The notes under the pieces were generated by a model. That model was not told where the DNA came from. It did no database searches and saw only the letters and a program-made list of their open reading frames with translations. From positions 1 through 64,000 of the forward strand of contig JAFGSW010000036.1 of NCBI GenBank assembly GCA_016934415.1: a DNA stretch of 64,000 nucleotides, given 5' to 3'. Numbering within the stretch: position 1 is the first letter of the stretch; every line of letters begins with the position of its first letter. Below are positions 1 to 8,235 of the stretch, one piece after another. The position numbers and the translations under genes were made by a program. Source of the DNA: Spirochaetales bacterium. Its GTDB lineage: Bacteria > Spirochaetota > Spirochaetia > SZUA-6 > RPPD01.

Positions 1-482
1 TATCTCCAAGTCTTACCAATTAATACTAGACAAATGTTGGCTACTTTTATTCAAATTCGCCTAGCTGCATGTGCGGAATGTAGGATATATATATAATAAT
101 GGCGAGATCTTCTTCCGCCAAATGAAAATTTTTCTCTCCGCGAGCGTGCGGCGTCCCGGCGCGCGGCCTGAATTCCCGCCTTGGAATATGCCCGCTCTCC
201 GGCGGCGGATGACGCTCACCGGACACGTGTACAAATACTTGAGAATGTACTGGGGGAAAAAGATCATCGAACGGTCTCCGTCCCCGGAACTGGTGTGGGA
301 AATCCTGGTCCGCCGAAACGACGCCTACGAGTTTTGCGGACGCGGCGCGGCCGCCCGGCCGGCGCCTGAGGGGCGGCAAAAAATGTTTTGTCCGCCCCCC
401 TTTTCAGGAATATATTCAAGACAGTATTGGAAAGTCGGGAATATATTTATCATTCACTTTTGCATATCGGAAAGGAGAGCGT
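1..482. other. Leading region with no convincing gene
   Basis: Several short overlapping open frames run through this stretch on both strands. None shows a recognisable motif, a good ribosome binding site or a plausible hydrophobic pattern. The last 20 bases hold the purine-rich ribosome binding site (GGAAAGGAG) of the following exported protein. I see no repeat or RNA gene. Confidence 0.5.
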
Positions 483-1328
483 ATGGGTAAAAAAACACTT
501 TTGAGTTTTCTGCTTGCGGTTTCCGTCGCAGGGTCGGCCTGGGCCTGGCCGTTCACCGACACTCTCCTCAATGACGATGACCGATGGTTTCACGTGAGTC
601 TGACCGCGGAAGCCGGCTTTTTGGGCGTGCTCGGCCATACCATCCAATTCGGAACTACCGGAACCGAATTCGATTACGTGGCGGACGGCGGCCAGAACGT
701 TCTTTTTCCGTTCACCCGCTTCGCGGCCGAAATCAATCTCTTCCGCCGCCATTCGGTCGTCCTGCTCATTCAACCGCTCGATATCGTAACGAACGCCGTG
801 CTGTCCGCGCCGGTCACGGTCTACGGCGAGACGTTCGCGGCCGGTACGCCCATGGATCTCACCTATGGATTCACCTTCTACCGGTTCAGTTACCTCTTTT
901 ATTTCATCAACGACGAACACGGCGAGTTGGCGGCGGGCCTTTCCCTGCAGATCCGGAACGCGTCGATCCGGTTTGAATCGTCCAATGGCGCGCAGGCGGT
1001 GGTGACCCAGAACATCGGGCCGGTGCCCATTCTCAAGGTGCGCGGCCGCTACATCTTCCCCTGCGGCTTTTTTGTGGGCGCGGAGGCGGACGGATTCTAC
1101 GCCTCGAGCGCGATTTTCAACGGCGCCGATTACCCCTTTGAGGGCGCCATCGTGGACGCCTCGGTCTTTGCGGGCTGGCGGCTTTCAAGCGGCATCGAGG
1201 CGTTCATCAACATCAGGTATCTCGGCGGCGGCGCGCGCGGCACGGAACGCAACCCCGATGTGGGCGACGGCTACACCAACAACTGGCTGCACACCATGTC
1301 GTTTTCACTCGGCCTGACCGTCCGCTAG
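483..1328 (+). CDS. Exported beta-barrel-like protein, function unknown
   Basis: The 281-residue product starts with a classic signal peptide: two lysines, a hydrophobic core and an AWA cleavage site at about residue 21. The mature part is rich in alternating aromatic and small residues, with many glycines and short turns (for example the GGGARG segment near the C-terminus), and ends in a pattern of alternating hydrophobic residues (SFSLGLTVR). This fits an outer-membrane or periplasmic beta-barrel. No family is recognised. GGAAAGGAG sits a few bases before the ATG. It appears to be monocistronic, followed by gene remnants. Confidence 0.7.
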   Translation: MGKKTLLSFLLAVSVAGSAWAWPFTDTLLNDDDRWFHVSLTAEAGFLGVLGHTIQFGTTGTEFDYVADGGQNVLFPFTRFAAEINLFRRHSVVLLIQPLDIVTNAVLSAPVTVYGETFAAGTPMDLTYGFTFYRFSYLFYFINDEHGELAAGLSLQIRNASIRFESSNGAQAVVTQNIGPVPILKVRGRYIFPCGFFVGAEADGFYASSAIFNGADYPFEGAIVDASVFAGWRLSSGIEAFINIRYLGGGARGTERNPDVGDGYTNNWLHTMSFSLGLTVR

Positions 1329-1378
1329 CCGATTGTTCGCTTTTCCCGCAGAGCTTCATCTGCCATACTGGCGCCCGA

Positions 1379-1887
1379 TGGTAAAAATTCGAGCCTGGGT
1401 GCGGGCGCTTCGGCTTTTCTCCCTGCCGGCGTGCCTGCGCCGGTGGTGTTGTGCGGCGGGAAAAGCGCCGCTCAAATACCGGGCCTTGGGAGAGGCGGCC
1501 GTCTTCCTTGTCATGGGACCCCTCATGTTCGCGGGGCTCCCCCTGGCTCTGGCCGGGGCGATATCCCCCCTGGTCGTGGCGCTTTCGTTTCCGGCCGGAC
1601 TCCACATTATCATGATCCTCACCGCCAACAATCTCCGCGACGCGGACGGCGACCGTCGCGCCGGCATCGGGACGATCGTCACCGCGGCCGGTCCTGCGGC
1701 GGCCAAAGTCCTCCTTTGCTTCGAGATCCTTCTGCTAGAGGGGCTGATTGTCCTCTCTGCCGCTCTGGGGTGGATGCCTTGGACGGGGCTCGCGGCTTTC
1801 ACCACCCTCCCATTGGAGGTGCGGCAGGCGGCGGGTTCAGTCCCTCCGGCGCTTGGCCGGGGTGATCGGCTCGGCCTTTCCGCCTGA
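1379..1887 (+). pseudogene. MenA/UbiA-type prenyltransferase remnant with internal deletion
   Basis: The reading frame begins like a MenA-type 1,4-dihydroxy-2-naphthoate prenyltransferase (KIRAWVRALRLFSLPA). It then jumps directly to the mid-protein segment (LKYRALGEAAVFLVMGPLMFAG) and continues through the second Asp-rich motif NNLRDADGDRRAG. About 100 residues that normally carry the first NDxxD motif are missing. After residue ~145 the sequence loses the family's hydrophobic helices, suggesting a further frameshift. At ~169 residues against the usual ~300 it cannot be a complete enzyme. Known: MenA makes demethylmenaquinone in the membrane. Inference: a decayed copy, or a collapsed assembly. 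Confidence 0.6.
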
Positions 1888-2078
1888 TTACGGCAGTCTT
1901 TTTCGAGATACGGATGAGGGGCGGAGATTCTCACGGACGAGGTGAGAGAAACGGAAAAAGAGGAACACGCCTCTGCAGGAAACGATACACGAGATGCGTT
2001 TCATTTCCTTGGCGGCGCAGCCCCGGCGGGTGCTCCCCGGCTCAATTGCGCGGTGTGTGCCGCGGCATCAGGGACGAA

Positions 2079-2399
2079 ATGAACGGGCTTTTCGACGAAT
2101 ACGCCGCCTCCTTCGCCTTTGACGCGGCCGCGGCGCAGTACAACAGAGCGCAGGCGCAGCTCAACCTCATCGAGACCCAGCTCGCGAACACCGTCATCAT
2201 TTCCCCCATCGACGGCACGGCCACCCGGCCCGCCTTCTCGGTCCGGGACGTCGTCCAGCCCAGCCAGACGATCCTCGCCGTCAACAACCTGGACAAGGTC
2301 CGGGTGACGGCCAACTTCGAGGAGACCAAGGTCGGCCGCATCGACTTCACCTCCATTCCCATCTTCCTCATGTTCCTCCGTATCATCCGCAATAATTGA
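2079..2399 (+). pseudogene. EmrA/HlyD-type membrane fusion protein fragment
   Basis: About 70 residues in this frame match the second half of the coiled-coil hairpin and the lipoyl/barrel start of EmrA/HlyD-type efflux adaptors: AQAQLNLIETQLANTVIISP, then PIDGTATRPAFSVRDVV and the ILAVNNLDKVRVTANFEETK strand. The membrane anchor, the first half of the hairpin and the C-terminal domain are absent. The frame ends shortly after KVGRI in unrelated residues. An ATG at 2079 is used as a nominal start, but the upstream frame lacks family features. It lies directly downstream of the MenA remnant, so the interval 1.3-2.4 kb is a small graveyard of unrelated fragments. Confidence 0.6.
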
Positions 2400-2506
2400 A
2401 GGTGAGCCTGCCCTGAGCGAGCGGATCATGAGGCATCCAGGATGCTATTGATCTCTCCGCGAATCGAAGGGTAGTTCGACAACCGCCTCATCTTCCCCCA
2501 TCTTCC

Positions 2507-2535
2507 TTGACATTGCCCGGCCATGGGAATAAATT
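2507..2535 (+). promoter_or_regulatory. Sigma-70-type promoter for the polyamine genes
   Basis: TTGACA, a 17-base spacer and TAAATT lie about 55 bases upstream of the deoxyhypusine-synthase-like start. The -35 hexamer is perfect and the -10 matches four of six positions. It probably drives the three-gene run to 5847. Confidence 0.5.
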
Positions 2536-2591
2536 GGTTCTCTGATTTTTCGTTCGCTTGATTTGAAATTCCGTCGGGGAAAGGAAACGCC

Positions 2592-3800
2592 ATGGAACGC
2601 ACTCACCGGGTACCCACGGGCCGCGGCCAGGCGCAGCGGCCGGGCAAGGACGCGTATCTGTCCGGCAAGCGCGTGCTGCCCGCGCCGCTCTCGGCCTCCA
2701 CCGGCGTCGCCGGGCTCATCGACAACCTGGACGCGTACAACGGCGGCCGCCTGCGCGCGGCCTGCCAGCTCATGCGGGACAAGTACTCGCAGGCCGACGT
2801 GACCGTGGGCTTGAGCCTGGCGGGCGCGCTCACCCCGGCCGGCCTCGGCCCCTCGACCGTCATCCCCCTCATGAACCACGGCTTCGTGGATTGGATCAGC
2901 GCCACCGGCGCCAATATGTACCACGACCTCCACTTCGCCTTCGACAAGCCGCTCTTCCGCGGCAGCCACAACGTCGACGACGCCGACCTCCGCGCCAAGG
3001 GCGTCACCCGCATCTACGACATCCTCTTCGACTACGAGGACGTGCTCATGGAAACCGACCGCGTCCTGCGCCGCATCCTTCTCCGGCCGGAGTTCCAGAA
3101 GGAGATGGGGACGAGGGAGTTCTACCATCACCTGGGCAAGGTGGTCGACGGGCACGAGAAGAAGCACGATCTGGGCGAGGTGAGCGTCCTGGCCGCCGCC
3201 TACCGGCTCGGCATCCCGGTCTTCACCTCCTCGCCGGGGGATTCCACCATCGGCATGAACGTGGCCGGGCTCGAGCTCCTGGCCGAGGCCAGGGGCCTGC
3301 GGGACAAATTCCGCCTCACAATCAACCCGAGCCTCGACGTCAACGACTCGACCGCCATCATCCTCAACGCCAAGAAGTACGAGAACGGCAAGACGGGCGT
3401 CATTCTCATCGGCGGGGGGAGCCCGAAGAATTTCATGCTCCAGACCGAGCCCCAGATCCAGGAGGTGCTCATGATCCCGGAGGCCGGGCAGGACTACGAC
3501 ATCAACGTCACCGACGCCCGCCCCGACACGGGCGGCCTGTCCGGCGCGCCCCCGAGCGAGGCGGCGAGCTGGGGCAAGATCGATCCGGCCAAAATCGAGG
3601 AGACGGTCACCGCCTACCTCGACGTGACCGTCGCCTTCCCGCTGCTGGTCGCCTATACCCTGCAAACGACGAAACCGAAGGCCCCGAAGCGGCTCTACGA
3701 ACGCGGCGACGAGCTCCGCCGCAAGCTCATCGAATCGTACCTGGAGAACAACAGGGAAGTCGATGAATTGAGCTCTTTCATGGAAAAACTCGTGAAGTAG
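2592..3800 (+). CDS. Deoxyhypusine-synthase-like aminobutyl-transferring enzyme
   Basis: The 402-residue protein has the hallmarks of the deoxyhypusine synthase (DHS) family: the NAD-binding SxAGALTPAGLG segment near residue 75, GANMYHD, the DxFEDV-like DYEDVLMETD, and the active-site segment ASWGKI with the imine-forming lysine at residue 329. Eukaryotic and archaeal DHS modifies eIF5A/aIF5A. Bacteria lack that substrate, and bacterial homologues are known or proposed to make homospermidine or related polyamines from putrescine-type amines and NAD. The next gene, three bases downstream, is an ornithine-decarboxylase-family enzyme, so a two-step polyamine pathway is the natural reading. The exact product cannot be told from sequence. 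Confidence 0.85.
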   Translation: MERTHRVPTGRGQAQRPGKDAYLSGKRVLPAPLSASTGVAGLIDNLDAYNGGRLRAACQLMRDKYSQADVTVGLSLAGALTPAGLGPSTVIPLMNHGFVDWISATGANMYHDLHFAFDKPLFRGSHNVDDADLRAKGVTRIYDILFDYEDVLMETDRVLRRILLRPEFQKEMGTREFYHHLGKVVDGHEKKHDLGEVSVLAAAYRLGIPVFTSSPGDSTIGMNVAGLELLAEARGLRDKFRLTINPSLDVNDSTAIILNAKKYENGKTGVILIGGGSPKNFMLQTEPQIQEVLMIPEAGQDYDINVTDARPDTGGLSGAPPSEAASWGKIDPAKIEETVTAYLDVTVAFPLLVAYTLQTTKPKAPKRLYERGDELRRKLIESYLENNREVDELSSFMEKLVK

Positions 3801-3802
3801 AC

Positions 3803-4960
3803 ATGCGCAAACAGAATTCACTCGCCCTTGCCCGGGAACACGGGACGCCGCTCTTCATCCTCGACCACGAGATCATCAGGGAAAATTACAGAATTTTCAA
3901 GCGGCTCCTGCCGCGCGTGCAGTGTTACTACGCGGTGAAGGCCAACTCAATCCAGGAGATCATCGAAACGCTTTTCAATGAAGGGTCGAGCTTCGACGTC
4001 GCCTCCTACAGCGAGTTCATGCAGGTCTACCGGTACATCAGCCACTTCGACACGCCGCGGCAGGAACATTTCGTGTGGGACAACATCATTTTTTCGAACA
4101 CCATCAAGGACGCCGCCACCCTCGAGCGCATCAAACAGTACAAACCCCTCATCACCTACGACAACGAGGACGAAATCAAGAAAATAAAACGCGCCTGCGA
4201 CACGGCCGGTCTCGTCCTGCGGCTGAAGGTGCCGGACATCGGCTCCCAGGTGGAGATGAGCTCCAAGTTCGGGGCCGAGCCGGCCGACGCCGCGCGGCTC
4301 ATCCGGGACGCCTTCGACCAAGGGCTCACCGTGGAGGGATTGAGTTTCCACGTGGGGAGCCAGTGCGGCAACCTCGACAACTATACCAAGGCGCTCGCCG
4401 TCACCGCCGCGGTTTTCCGGGACGCGCGCCAGAAGGGCTTTCCCCTGAAGCTCGTGGACATGGGCGGCGGGTTTCCCGTGCCGTACGACGCGCAGACGGT
4501 TCCCTTCGAGCGGCTCGCCGAGACGCTCAATACGGAGATCGAAAGGCTCTTTCCGGAAGATGTGGAGCTCCTGGCCGAGCCCGGGCGCTTCATCGTCGCC
4601 ACCGCCGCCTGCCTCGTCTCCGAGATCATCGGCAAGGCGCGCCGCAACGGCAAGATCTTCTACCACATCAACGACGGCGTCTACCACACCTTTTCCGGCG
4701 TGGTGTTCGACCACTGGATCCCCAACTTCTCGGCCTACCGGGAGGGACCCCGGGAGATCTGCGCGGTGGTGGGGCCGACCTGCGACAGCTTCGACAAGAT
4801 CACGCTCGCGGCCGACCTGCCGGCGGACCTCGAAATCGGCGATTTTCTCTTCACCGACAACATCGGCGCGTACTCAACCGCCTCGTCCACCACGTTCAAC
4901 GGCTTTCCCGGCGCGAAGATCCATCACAAGAACCTGAAGCCGGGGGCGGGGCCCGCCTGA
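3803..4960 (+). CDS. Ornithine decarboxylase family PLP enzyme (fold type III)
   Basis: This 385-residue protein belongs to the alanine-racemase-fold basic amino acid decarboxylases. YYAVKAN holds the PLP lysine (K46). HVGSQ, the glycine-rich DMGGGFPV loop, EPGRF and the C-terminal GPTCDSFD motif with its active-site cysteine follow in order. The length and the GPTCDSFD box favour ornithine, or lysine/ornithine, over diaminopimelate decarboxylation. It lies three bases after the DHS-like gene, to which it would supply putrescine, and overlaps the pseudouridine synthase gene by one base at its stop. Substrate choice among ornithine, lysine and carboxynorspermidine-type compounds is not settled by sequence. 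Confidence 0.85.
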   Translation: MRKQNSLALAREHGTPLFILDHEIIRENYRIFKRLLPRVQCYYAVKANSIQEIIETLFNEGSSFDVASYSEFMQVYRYISHFDTPRQEHFVWDNIIFSNTIKDAATLERIKQYKPLITYDNEDEIKKIKRACDTAGLVLRLKVPDIGSQVEMSSKFGAEPADAARLIRDAFDQGLTVEGLSFHVGSQCGNLDNYTKALAVTAAVFRDARQKGFPLKLVDMGGGFPVPYDAQTVPFERLAETLNTEIERLFPEDVELLAEPGRFIVATAACLVSEIIGKARRNGKIFYHINDGVYHTFSGVVFDHWIPNFSAYREGPREICAVVGPTCDSFDKITLAADLPADLEIGDFLFTDNIGAYSTASSTTFNGFPGAKIHHKNLKPGAGPA

Positions 4961-5847
4961 TGACGGCCCCAAGGCGCCATCCTCGCGGTCCGTCCTTCGC
5001 GGTCGACCGCCCGTCCTTGCTGCTCGAGTTTCTCATCGCCGCCTGCCGGGGGCGAAGCCGCACGAAAATCAAGTCCTGGCTCGCCCGCCGGCGCGTGCTC
5101 GTCGACGGCAAGCCGGTCACGCGGTTCGACCGTCCGCTGCGGCCCGGGCAGCGCGTGACCGTCGTCCGATGCGGGTCCGAGGCCGGGGCCTCGCTCCCGC
5201 CCGGGCTGACAATCGTATACGAGGACGAGTCGCTCGTCGTCGTCGACAAACCGGCCGGGCTCCTTTCCGTCGCCACCGACGCCGAGAAGGAACGCACCGC
5301 CTATCGCGCCCTGAGCCGTTATGTGAAAAAGGAATCCCCGGGAAACAAGATCTTCATCGTCCACCGCCTCGACAGGGAGGCCTCCGGACTCATGCTGTTC
5401 GCCAAGAGCGCGCTCGTGAAAGAGAGGCTGCAGAACGATTGGCGGACACTCGTACGCGAGCGGACGTACCTCGCCGTGGTCGAGGGCAAGGTGGAAAAAG
5501 ACGACGGCACAATCGAGAGCCGGATCGGTGAGAATAAGGCGATGACGATGTACATCGCCCGCGGCGGCGAAGGGAAACCGGCGGTGACGCGTTTCCGGGT
5601 GCTGAAACGAAACGCGGGATACTCGCTCCTGGAGGTGGCGCTCGAAACCGGACGGAAAAACCAGATCCGAGTTCACATGGAGGAGTTGGGACACTGCATC
5701 GCCGGCGACAAAAAGTACGGGGCGAAAACGAATCCCGTCAAGCGGCTGTGCCTGCACGCGCACAAGCTGGGTTTCACCCACCCGGTGACGGAGGAAAAGC
5801 TCGAATTCACGAGTCCTATGCCGGGAAGCTTTAAGCGGCTGTTCTGA
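4960..5847 (+). CDS. RluA-family pseudouridine synthase with S4 domain
   Basis: The 295-residue product carries an N-terminal S4-type RNA-binding segment (residues ~20-80, including KIKSWLARRRVLVDGKPV). The RluA catalytic domain follows: VVVDKPAGLLSV, then the catalytic aspartate in HRLDREASGL, and the KNQIRVHMEELGHCIAGDKKYG segment. It should isomerise uridine to pseudouridine in rRNA or tRNA; the target site is not predictable. The ATG overlaps the decarboxylase stop (TGATG), giving tight coupling. A much longer in-frame upstream extension exists but is the shadow of the decarboxylase gene and was not used. Confidence 0.88.
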   Translation: MTAPRRHPRGPSFAVDRPSLLLEFLIAACRGRSRTKIKSWLARRRVLVDGKPVTRFDRPLRPGQRVTVVRCGSEAGASLPPGLTIVYEDESLVVVDKPAGLLSVATDAEKERTAYRALSRYVKKESPGNKIFIVHRLDREASGLMLFAKSALVKERLQNDWRTLVRERTYLAVVEGKVEKDDGTIESRIGENKAMTMYIARGGEGKPAVTRFRVLKRNAGYSLLEVALETGRKNQIRVHMEELGHCIAGDKKYGAKTNPVKRLCLHAHKLGFTHPVTEEKLEFTSPMPGSFKRLF

Positions 5848-5850
5848 TCA

Positions 5851-5890
5851 ATCAGGTTTCTGAAAAGCGGCGTTTTTTCAACAGCCTGAA
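5851..5890. repeat. Dispersed palindromic element, copy 1 (possible terminator)
   Basis: Just after the pseudouridine synthase stop, an imperfect hairpin reads CTGAAAA-GCGGCG-TTTTTTCA, flanked by ATCAGG and CAGCCTGA. On the minus strand it closely resembles the element at 46664-46700 (shared GCTGTTGAAAAA and ACCTGAT). Placement at a gene end suggests it also serves as a terminator. Confidence 0.5.
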
Positions 5891-5975
5891 ATATATCGGA
5901 GTTGATGGGTTCGGTCGGACCAATCCGCCTGATGAACCGCCCGCTGTCATGGCCATTCCGGATGAAGGATTGGCT

Positions 5976-6416
5976 TCAAAGGTTTTCCAGATCATCCAAA
6001 TCCTTGTGCCTGCCGCTCGCTTTCTTGTTTATTTTCAAGTGTTTTACATCTATAAATAAAATTTCGATGTCGCTGATTTTCGCAATCACGCGATGAGGAT
6101 ACACGGCCGCAAAAGTCAAACCGGAAACGCTCGTGAGAATCTCGATACGGAACGGCGGGACGCCCATTCTGATGATGTTGTCTTTTTGAGTGAAGGCCTC
6201 CGCGTGCAGATCTCGCTCGGGAAAACCGAACTCGACAAGACAGCGGATGACTTTTTCCACATTGGAGGCGCAATTGTCTATCCAGATGTCGAGATCGTTC
6301 GTCGCCCGTACGTACCCGAAATAAGCGACCGCGTATCCCCCGACGACGAGGTAGTGGACGTCATTGGCGTTGAAGATACTCAATAACTCTTTGAAATCCT
6401 TGGGTAGCGTCATCAT
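5976..6416 (-). CDS. Small nucleotidyltransferase (MNT / DUF6036-like)
   Basis: The ~146-residue product has the minimal nucleotidyltransferase core: VGGYAVAYFG followed by TNDLDIWID (GG-x-D-x-D arrangement), then the RMGVPPFRIEILTSVSG strand with a likely third acidic residue. The C-terminus is helical and charged (KHKDLDDLENL-like), typical of AbiEii/MNT-type or DUF6036 proteins. I place the start at the paired ATG codons at 6416/6413; the longer upstream frame is the shadow of the small partner gene. It overlaps that partner by ~56 bases. Many such enzymes act in two-gene systems, in some cases as antitoxins or toxins that add nucleotides to protein or tRNA; the role here is inferred only. 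Confidence 0.7.
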   Translation of the reverse strand: MMTLPKDFKELLSIFNANDVHYLVVGGYAVAYFGYVRATNDLDIWIDNCASNVEKVIRCLVEFGFPERDLHAEAFTQKDNIIRMGVPPFRIEILTSVSGLTFAAVYPHRVIAKISDIEILFIDVKHLKINKKASGRHKDLDDLENL

Positions 6417-6543
6417 AACCGTAAAACCTTCGGCGGAGGATCTCCAATGCCCGCAACCTTTCGTAGGGCGGCCTGGAAAGCCAGAATTGGGTATCGCTTT
6501 TATCCGTGTCCGCAAGCTTCAGGATGTTTATTATTTTTTCCAT
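6361..6543 (-). CDS. Small partner protein of the nucleotidyltransferase
   Basis: This 60-residue protein (MEKIINILKLADTDKSDTQF start) contains an FWLSRPPYERLRALEILRRR helix, a pattern that recurs in small proteins encoded immediately before DUF6036-type nucleotidyltransferases. It reads first on the minus strand and overlaps the enzyme gene by ~56 bases. An AGGTA motif precedes the ATG. Function is unknown. The pairing resembles a toxin-antitoxin module, but homologous small proteins also occur with nucleotidyltransferases of unknown function. Confidence 0.6.
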   Translation of the reverse strand: MEKIINILKLADTDKSDTQFWLSRPPYERLRALEILRRRFYGYDDATQGFQRVIEYLQRQ

Positions 6544-6882
6544 ACCTTACCTAAAAAGAGTATACCATATGCTCGGCTTTTCCTCAATGCGGCCGGAATA
6601 ATACCTCATCGATTTTCGCTCATCGCTTCAGCCCGCTTTCCATTGAGTAAATTGGATCGCGCTTAAAAAAGATCTCCGATGGCTTTTTTATTCGGTCGCG
6701 GACGGAAATCCAACGACCGCTTCGGTGGGGAAGGAGGCGTCACTTGGAACCGAAAAACTTTCAGCCGGAACCTATGAGGTTTGGCGTGTAGACAGTTAGA
6801 TCTGTCAACAAAGGGTACCGTCCAAAGAGGGCGGTCCCCGTTTATGAAGCTGACAATAGCGAATTTTAAATCAGATTTCTCG
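6544..6882. other. Intergenic stretch with one hairpin only
   Basis: No coding frame with family features was found between the small-protein/nucleotidyltransferase pair and lgt. The stretch contains a terminator-like hairpin at 6813-6839, listed separately, and otherwise nothing recognisable. Confidence 0.5.
6813..6839 (-). terminator. Hairpin terminator downstream of lgt
   Basis: GGGTACCGTCC and GGGCGGTCCCC pair over eleven positions with one mismatch and one G-T pair around the loop AAAGA. Read on the minus strand the hairpin follows the lgt stop by ~45 bases and is trailed by TTTGTTG, a weak T tract. Confidence 0.45.
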
Positions 6883-7761
6883 TCAGTTCCCGGGAAGGAC
6901 CTCTCTCTTTCCCTTTAGAAAAAGAAACACCGCCGCCCCGACGCAAAGCGCGAATGCGGCGAGGAGAACGATCTGCAGGGCGCTCAAGCCCACCGCCGCA
7001 ATGGTCTCCCGGTCGGCCCTGAAAAACTCGACGAAAAACCGGATGAGCGAATATCCGCCGAGATGCAGGCAGACGACCAGAATTTCCGACCAGCCGCGTT
7101 TCTTGGATTCCCGGATCAGAAAGAGCGCGGCGACCAGCAGGAGCCAGACGCCGAACGACTCGTAGAGCGCGGTCGGGTGAATGGGCGCGCTCACCGGGCT
7201 GGACGGGTCGATCAGGCCCTTGTTCAGCGACCACTGCCAGGCCGGGGTCGGGTGGCCGGTCGCCGGCTGGAAAGAAGGGAAAAAGTGTCCGAACTTCGGA
7301 AAGCGGACGGCCCAGGGCAGGGTCGAGCTCGTGCCGAAGCCGTCACCGTTCAGAAAGCAGCCGATCCGTCCCGCCGCCTGGCTCGCCATCACGCAGGGTG
7401 AGACGAGGGCGAGCGTGCGCCGGAACGGGAAGCGCCTGATGCGGCAATAGAGCCCGCCCGCCAGGATGCCCAGGGGAAGCGCCCCGATGATGCTGATGCC
7501 GCCGTCCCAGAAGCTGAAGAAAGTGAGGGGGTTGGCGAAAAAGCTCTCCCGCGAATAAATGAGCAGGCTCGAGATCCTGCCGCCCAGGATGCCGCCGATG
7601 ATGACGAACAAGGCGAAATTGAAGAACTGATCCGTATTGAGTCCGGCTTTTTTCACTCTCCGCATCGCCCAGACGACGCCGATGACGATGGCGATGAGAA
7701 AGTAAAACCCTTCGTAGAAATAAAAAACCCGGAAACCGAGATTGAGATGAATGGGGAACAA
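6883..7761 (-). CDS. lgt: Prolipoprotein diacylglyceryl transferase
   Basis: Lgt is the inner-membrane enzyme that moves diacylglycerol onto the lipobox cysteine of prolipoproteins. The 292-residue product has several membrane helices, the segment FFSFWDGGISIIGALPLG, the Lgt signature region AAGRIGCFLNGDGFGT, and HPTALYES with a conserved histidine. The best start is the TTG at 7761: GGGAGG lies eight bases upstream and translation begins FPIHLNLG, as in other Lgt proteins. An upstream ATG at 7860 would add 33 unsupported residues and run through the promoter. The window's lipoproteins (propeller, M28 peptidase and others) are its natural substrates. Confidence 0.92.
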   Translation of the reverse strand: MFPIHLNLGFRVFYFYEGFYFLIAIVIGVVWAMRRVKKAGLNTDQFFNFALFVIIGGILGGRISSLLIYSRESFFANPLTFFSFWDGGISIIGALPLGILAGGLYCRIRRFPFRRTLALVSPCVMASQAAGRIGCFLNGDGFGTSSTLPWAVRFPKFGHFFPSFQPATGHPTPAWQWSLNKGLIDPSSPVSAPIHPTALYESFGVWLLLVAALFLIRESKKRGWSEILVVCLHLGGYSLIRFFVEFFRADRETIAAVGLSALQIVLLAAFALCVGAAVFLFLKGKREVLPGN

Positions 7762-7815
7762 AATTTCCTCCCGTTGAAATAGTTGCTCAAGTGTAAATAC
7801 GATGCATTTTGCCAC

Positions 7816-7844
7816 AGTATATAGCACTGTCCCTTTCGTCACAA
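7816..7844 (-). promoter_or_regulatory. Promoter of lgt
   Basis: On the minus strand TTGTGA, a 17-base spacer and TATACT (five of six) lie ~55 bases before the TTG start of lgt. The -10 falls inside a short inverted repeat ACAGT-N7-ACTGT (7814-7830), which could be an operator. Confidence 0.5.
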
Positions 7845-7920
7845 GAACCGTGCATTGCACAAAGCACCGGCCTGTGATAAAAAAAAGTTAACGCCGCCAT
7901 ATCCGGCCGGGACCGTGTAC

Positions 7921-8235
7921 ATGATCGACGATAAAACCTTCCAATCCGTCCTCAACCTCTGCCGTTTTCACCTCAATGCAGACGAGGAAGCCCGCTTCCG
8001 CGCTGAAATCGGCGATATCCTCCATTACATGGACCGCCTGGCCGAAGTCGACACCTCCGCGGTGGACATCGATCTGGGGCGGGCGCGGGAGTCAAAGACG
8101 TTCCGGGCCGACGCCGCGAGCGCCGGGCTTCCGGCCGCGGGGTTGGAGAGCTTAAGCCACCACTTCGAGGACGGACTCTTCCTCACACCGCCCATCCTGG
8201 AGGAGCTCGACGAGAGCGAGCGGGGGACGCCGTGA
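7921..8235 (+). CDS. gatC: Glutamyl-tRNA(Gln)/aspartyl-tRNA(Asn) amidotransferase subunit C
   Basis: GatC is the small stabilising subunit of the transamidase that makes Gln-tRNA(Gln) and Asn-tRNA(Asn). The 104-residue protein shows the family pattern: N-terminal helices (FQSVLNLCRFHLNADEEARF), ILHYMDRLAEVDT, and a tail wrapping GatA. I chose the ATG at 7921 rather than the upstream ATG at 7855 because family similarity begins at MIDDKTF. It overlaps gatA by four bases (GTGA). Confidence 0.9.
   Translation: MIDDKTFQSVLNLCRFHLNADEEARFRAEIGDILHYMDRLAEVDTSAVDIDLGRARESKTFRADAASAGLPAAGLESLSHHFEDGLFLTPPILEELDESERGTP

Noticed and set aside
2445..3821. 458-residue minus-strand frame opposite the DHS-like gene
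   Set aside because: GC-rich antisense shadow; no family motifs, while the plus strand carries an intact DHS fold.
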